A DNA stretch of 64,000 bases from Curvibacter gracilis ATCC BAA-807 (lineage in GTDB: Bacteria > Pseudomonadota > Gammaproteobacteria > Burkholderiales > Burkholderiaceae_C), in NCBI RefSeq assembly GCF_000518645.1, contig NZ_JADZ01000029.1:1-64000 (forward strand). Direction: 5' to 3'. The notes below the pieces were generated by a model. It did no database searches. It was not told the DNA's origin and saw only the letters and a list, made by a program, of their open reading frames with translations. Position 1 is the stretch's first letter. Each line of letters opens with the position of its first letter. Below, piece by piece: positions 63,581 through 64,000 of this stretch. A program made the position numbers and the translations under genes.

Positions 63581-64000
63581 TCAGCTGCCGGCGATCTTCA
63601 TGCGGTTGATCAGCACCGAGCCGACGGTCTTGGCGCCGTAGGTGTACGCATCGGCCCCGATGGCCTCGATGCCCTTGAACATGTCCTTGAGGTTGCCCGC
63701 GATGGTGATCTCCTGCACCGGGAAGGCGATGCGGCCGTTCTCGACCCAGAAGCCGCTGGCCCCGCGCGAGTAATCGCCCGTCACGTAGTTCACGCCCTGG
63801 CCCATCAGCTCGGTCACGAACAGGCCCGTGCCCAGCTTTTGCAGCATGGCGTCCAGGTCGTCACCGGCGCGGGTCAGGCGCGAGCGCAACGTCAGGTTGT
63901 GCGAGCCGCCCGCGTGGCCCGTGGTGCGAAGGCCCAGCTTGCGCGCCGAGTAGCTGGTCAAAAAGTACCCCTCCACGCGGCCGGCATCGACCACCTTGCG
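63581..64000 (-). CDS. pmbA: Metalloprotease-family protein PmbA/TldE (3' part only)
   Basis: C-terminal part of PmbA (TldE), which with TldD processes peptides such as microcin B17 and the antitoxin CcdA. The visible residues include RVEGYFLTSYSARKLGLRTTGHAGGSHNL, GTGLFVTELMGQGVNYVTGDYSRGASGFWVENG and the terminal AKTVGSVLINRMKIAGS, all typical. The gene continues past the right edge, so the ATG-like codon near 63994 is internal. PmbA lacks the zinc site of TldD. Confidence 0.93.
   Translation of the reverse strand, partial: RKVVDAGRVEGYFLTSYSARKLGLRTTGHAGGSHNLTLRSRLTRAGDDLDAMLQKLGTGLFVTELMGQGVNYVTGDYSRGASGFWVENGRIAFPVQEITIAGNLKDMFKGIEAIGADAYTYGAKTVGSVLINRMKIAGS

Overview
The window is high-GC chromosomal DNA of a betaproteobacterium, most likely order Burkholderiales near Comamonadaceae or the Leptothrix/Rubrivivax group. 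This is inferred from the gene order rpsO-pnp-qor-tpiA-secG-tRNA-Leu-nuoABCDEFGHIJKLMN-DUF2818-DUF1178 and from the protein sequences. I see no insertion sequence, prophage, CRISPR array or plasmid feature.

Layout. 1-410: a gene-free, AT-richer stretch with what looks like an rRNA operon promoter reading leftwards out of the window, an inverted repeat, and a terminator. 411-5128 (minus): a complete branched-chain amino-acid-type ABC importer (livG, livF, binding protein, livH, livM). 5441-6561 (plus): a divergent EgtD-family methyltransferase, perhaps preceded by a 21-codon leader peptide. 6598-11617 (minus): a MarR-controlled tripartite efflux operon (marR, outer-membrane factor, emrA, emrB) with an operator-like palindrome inside its promoter; a type I ABC exporter diverges from it. 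13603-28809 (minus): the 14-gene complex I operon followed by DUF2818 and DUF1178 genes. Upstream and in the same direction lie tRNA-Leu(GAG), secG, tpiA, a quinone oxidoreductase, pnp, rpsO and an aminotransferase. 35237-39422: a small Tat-type exported protein, an orphan binding protein, Hsp20, an unusual HTH-receiver regulator and tsaD.

39423-55707 is the most interesting part: a nitrate assimilation island. It holds nrtABC (nitrate ABC importer), a NarK/NasA-type transporter, a fused PP2C phosphatase/Ser-Thr kinase, and nirB-pilJ-like-nirD-nasA. It ends with ybiB-cobA (siroheme branch) and a second PilJ-domain protein carrying an MCP-like tip. Three separate transcription units (nrtA, narK, nirB) each begin with the same two-step control: a sigma-54 (-24/-12) promoter, then a leader with two hexaloop hairpins (loop consensus RVVGRY, mostly AAAGGC), the second of which is mutually exclusive with an intrinsic terminator. 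This is the architecture of NasR/NasT-type ANTAR antitermination. The second PilJ gene also has a sigma-54 promoter but no leader. So nitrogen limitation would switch on all four units, while nitrate would be needed only for the three with attenuators. No nasS/nasT/nasR gene lies in the window, so the antiterminator must act in trans.

55733-64000: an AraC-type regulator diverging from an acyl-CoA dehydrogenase, two small membrane proteins, a YhiN-like flavoprotein, rpsU, yqeY, a FecR-like/DUF6600 protein with a glutamine-rich tail, and the 3' part of pmbA running off the right edge.
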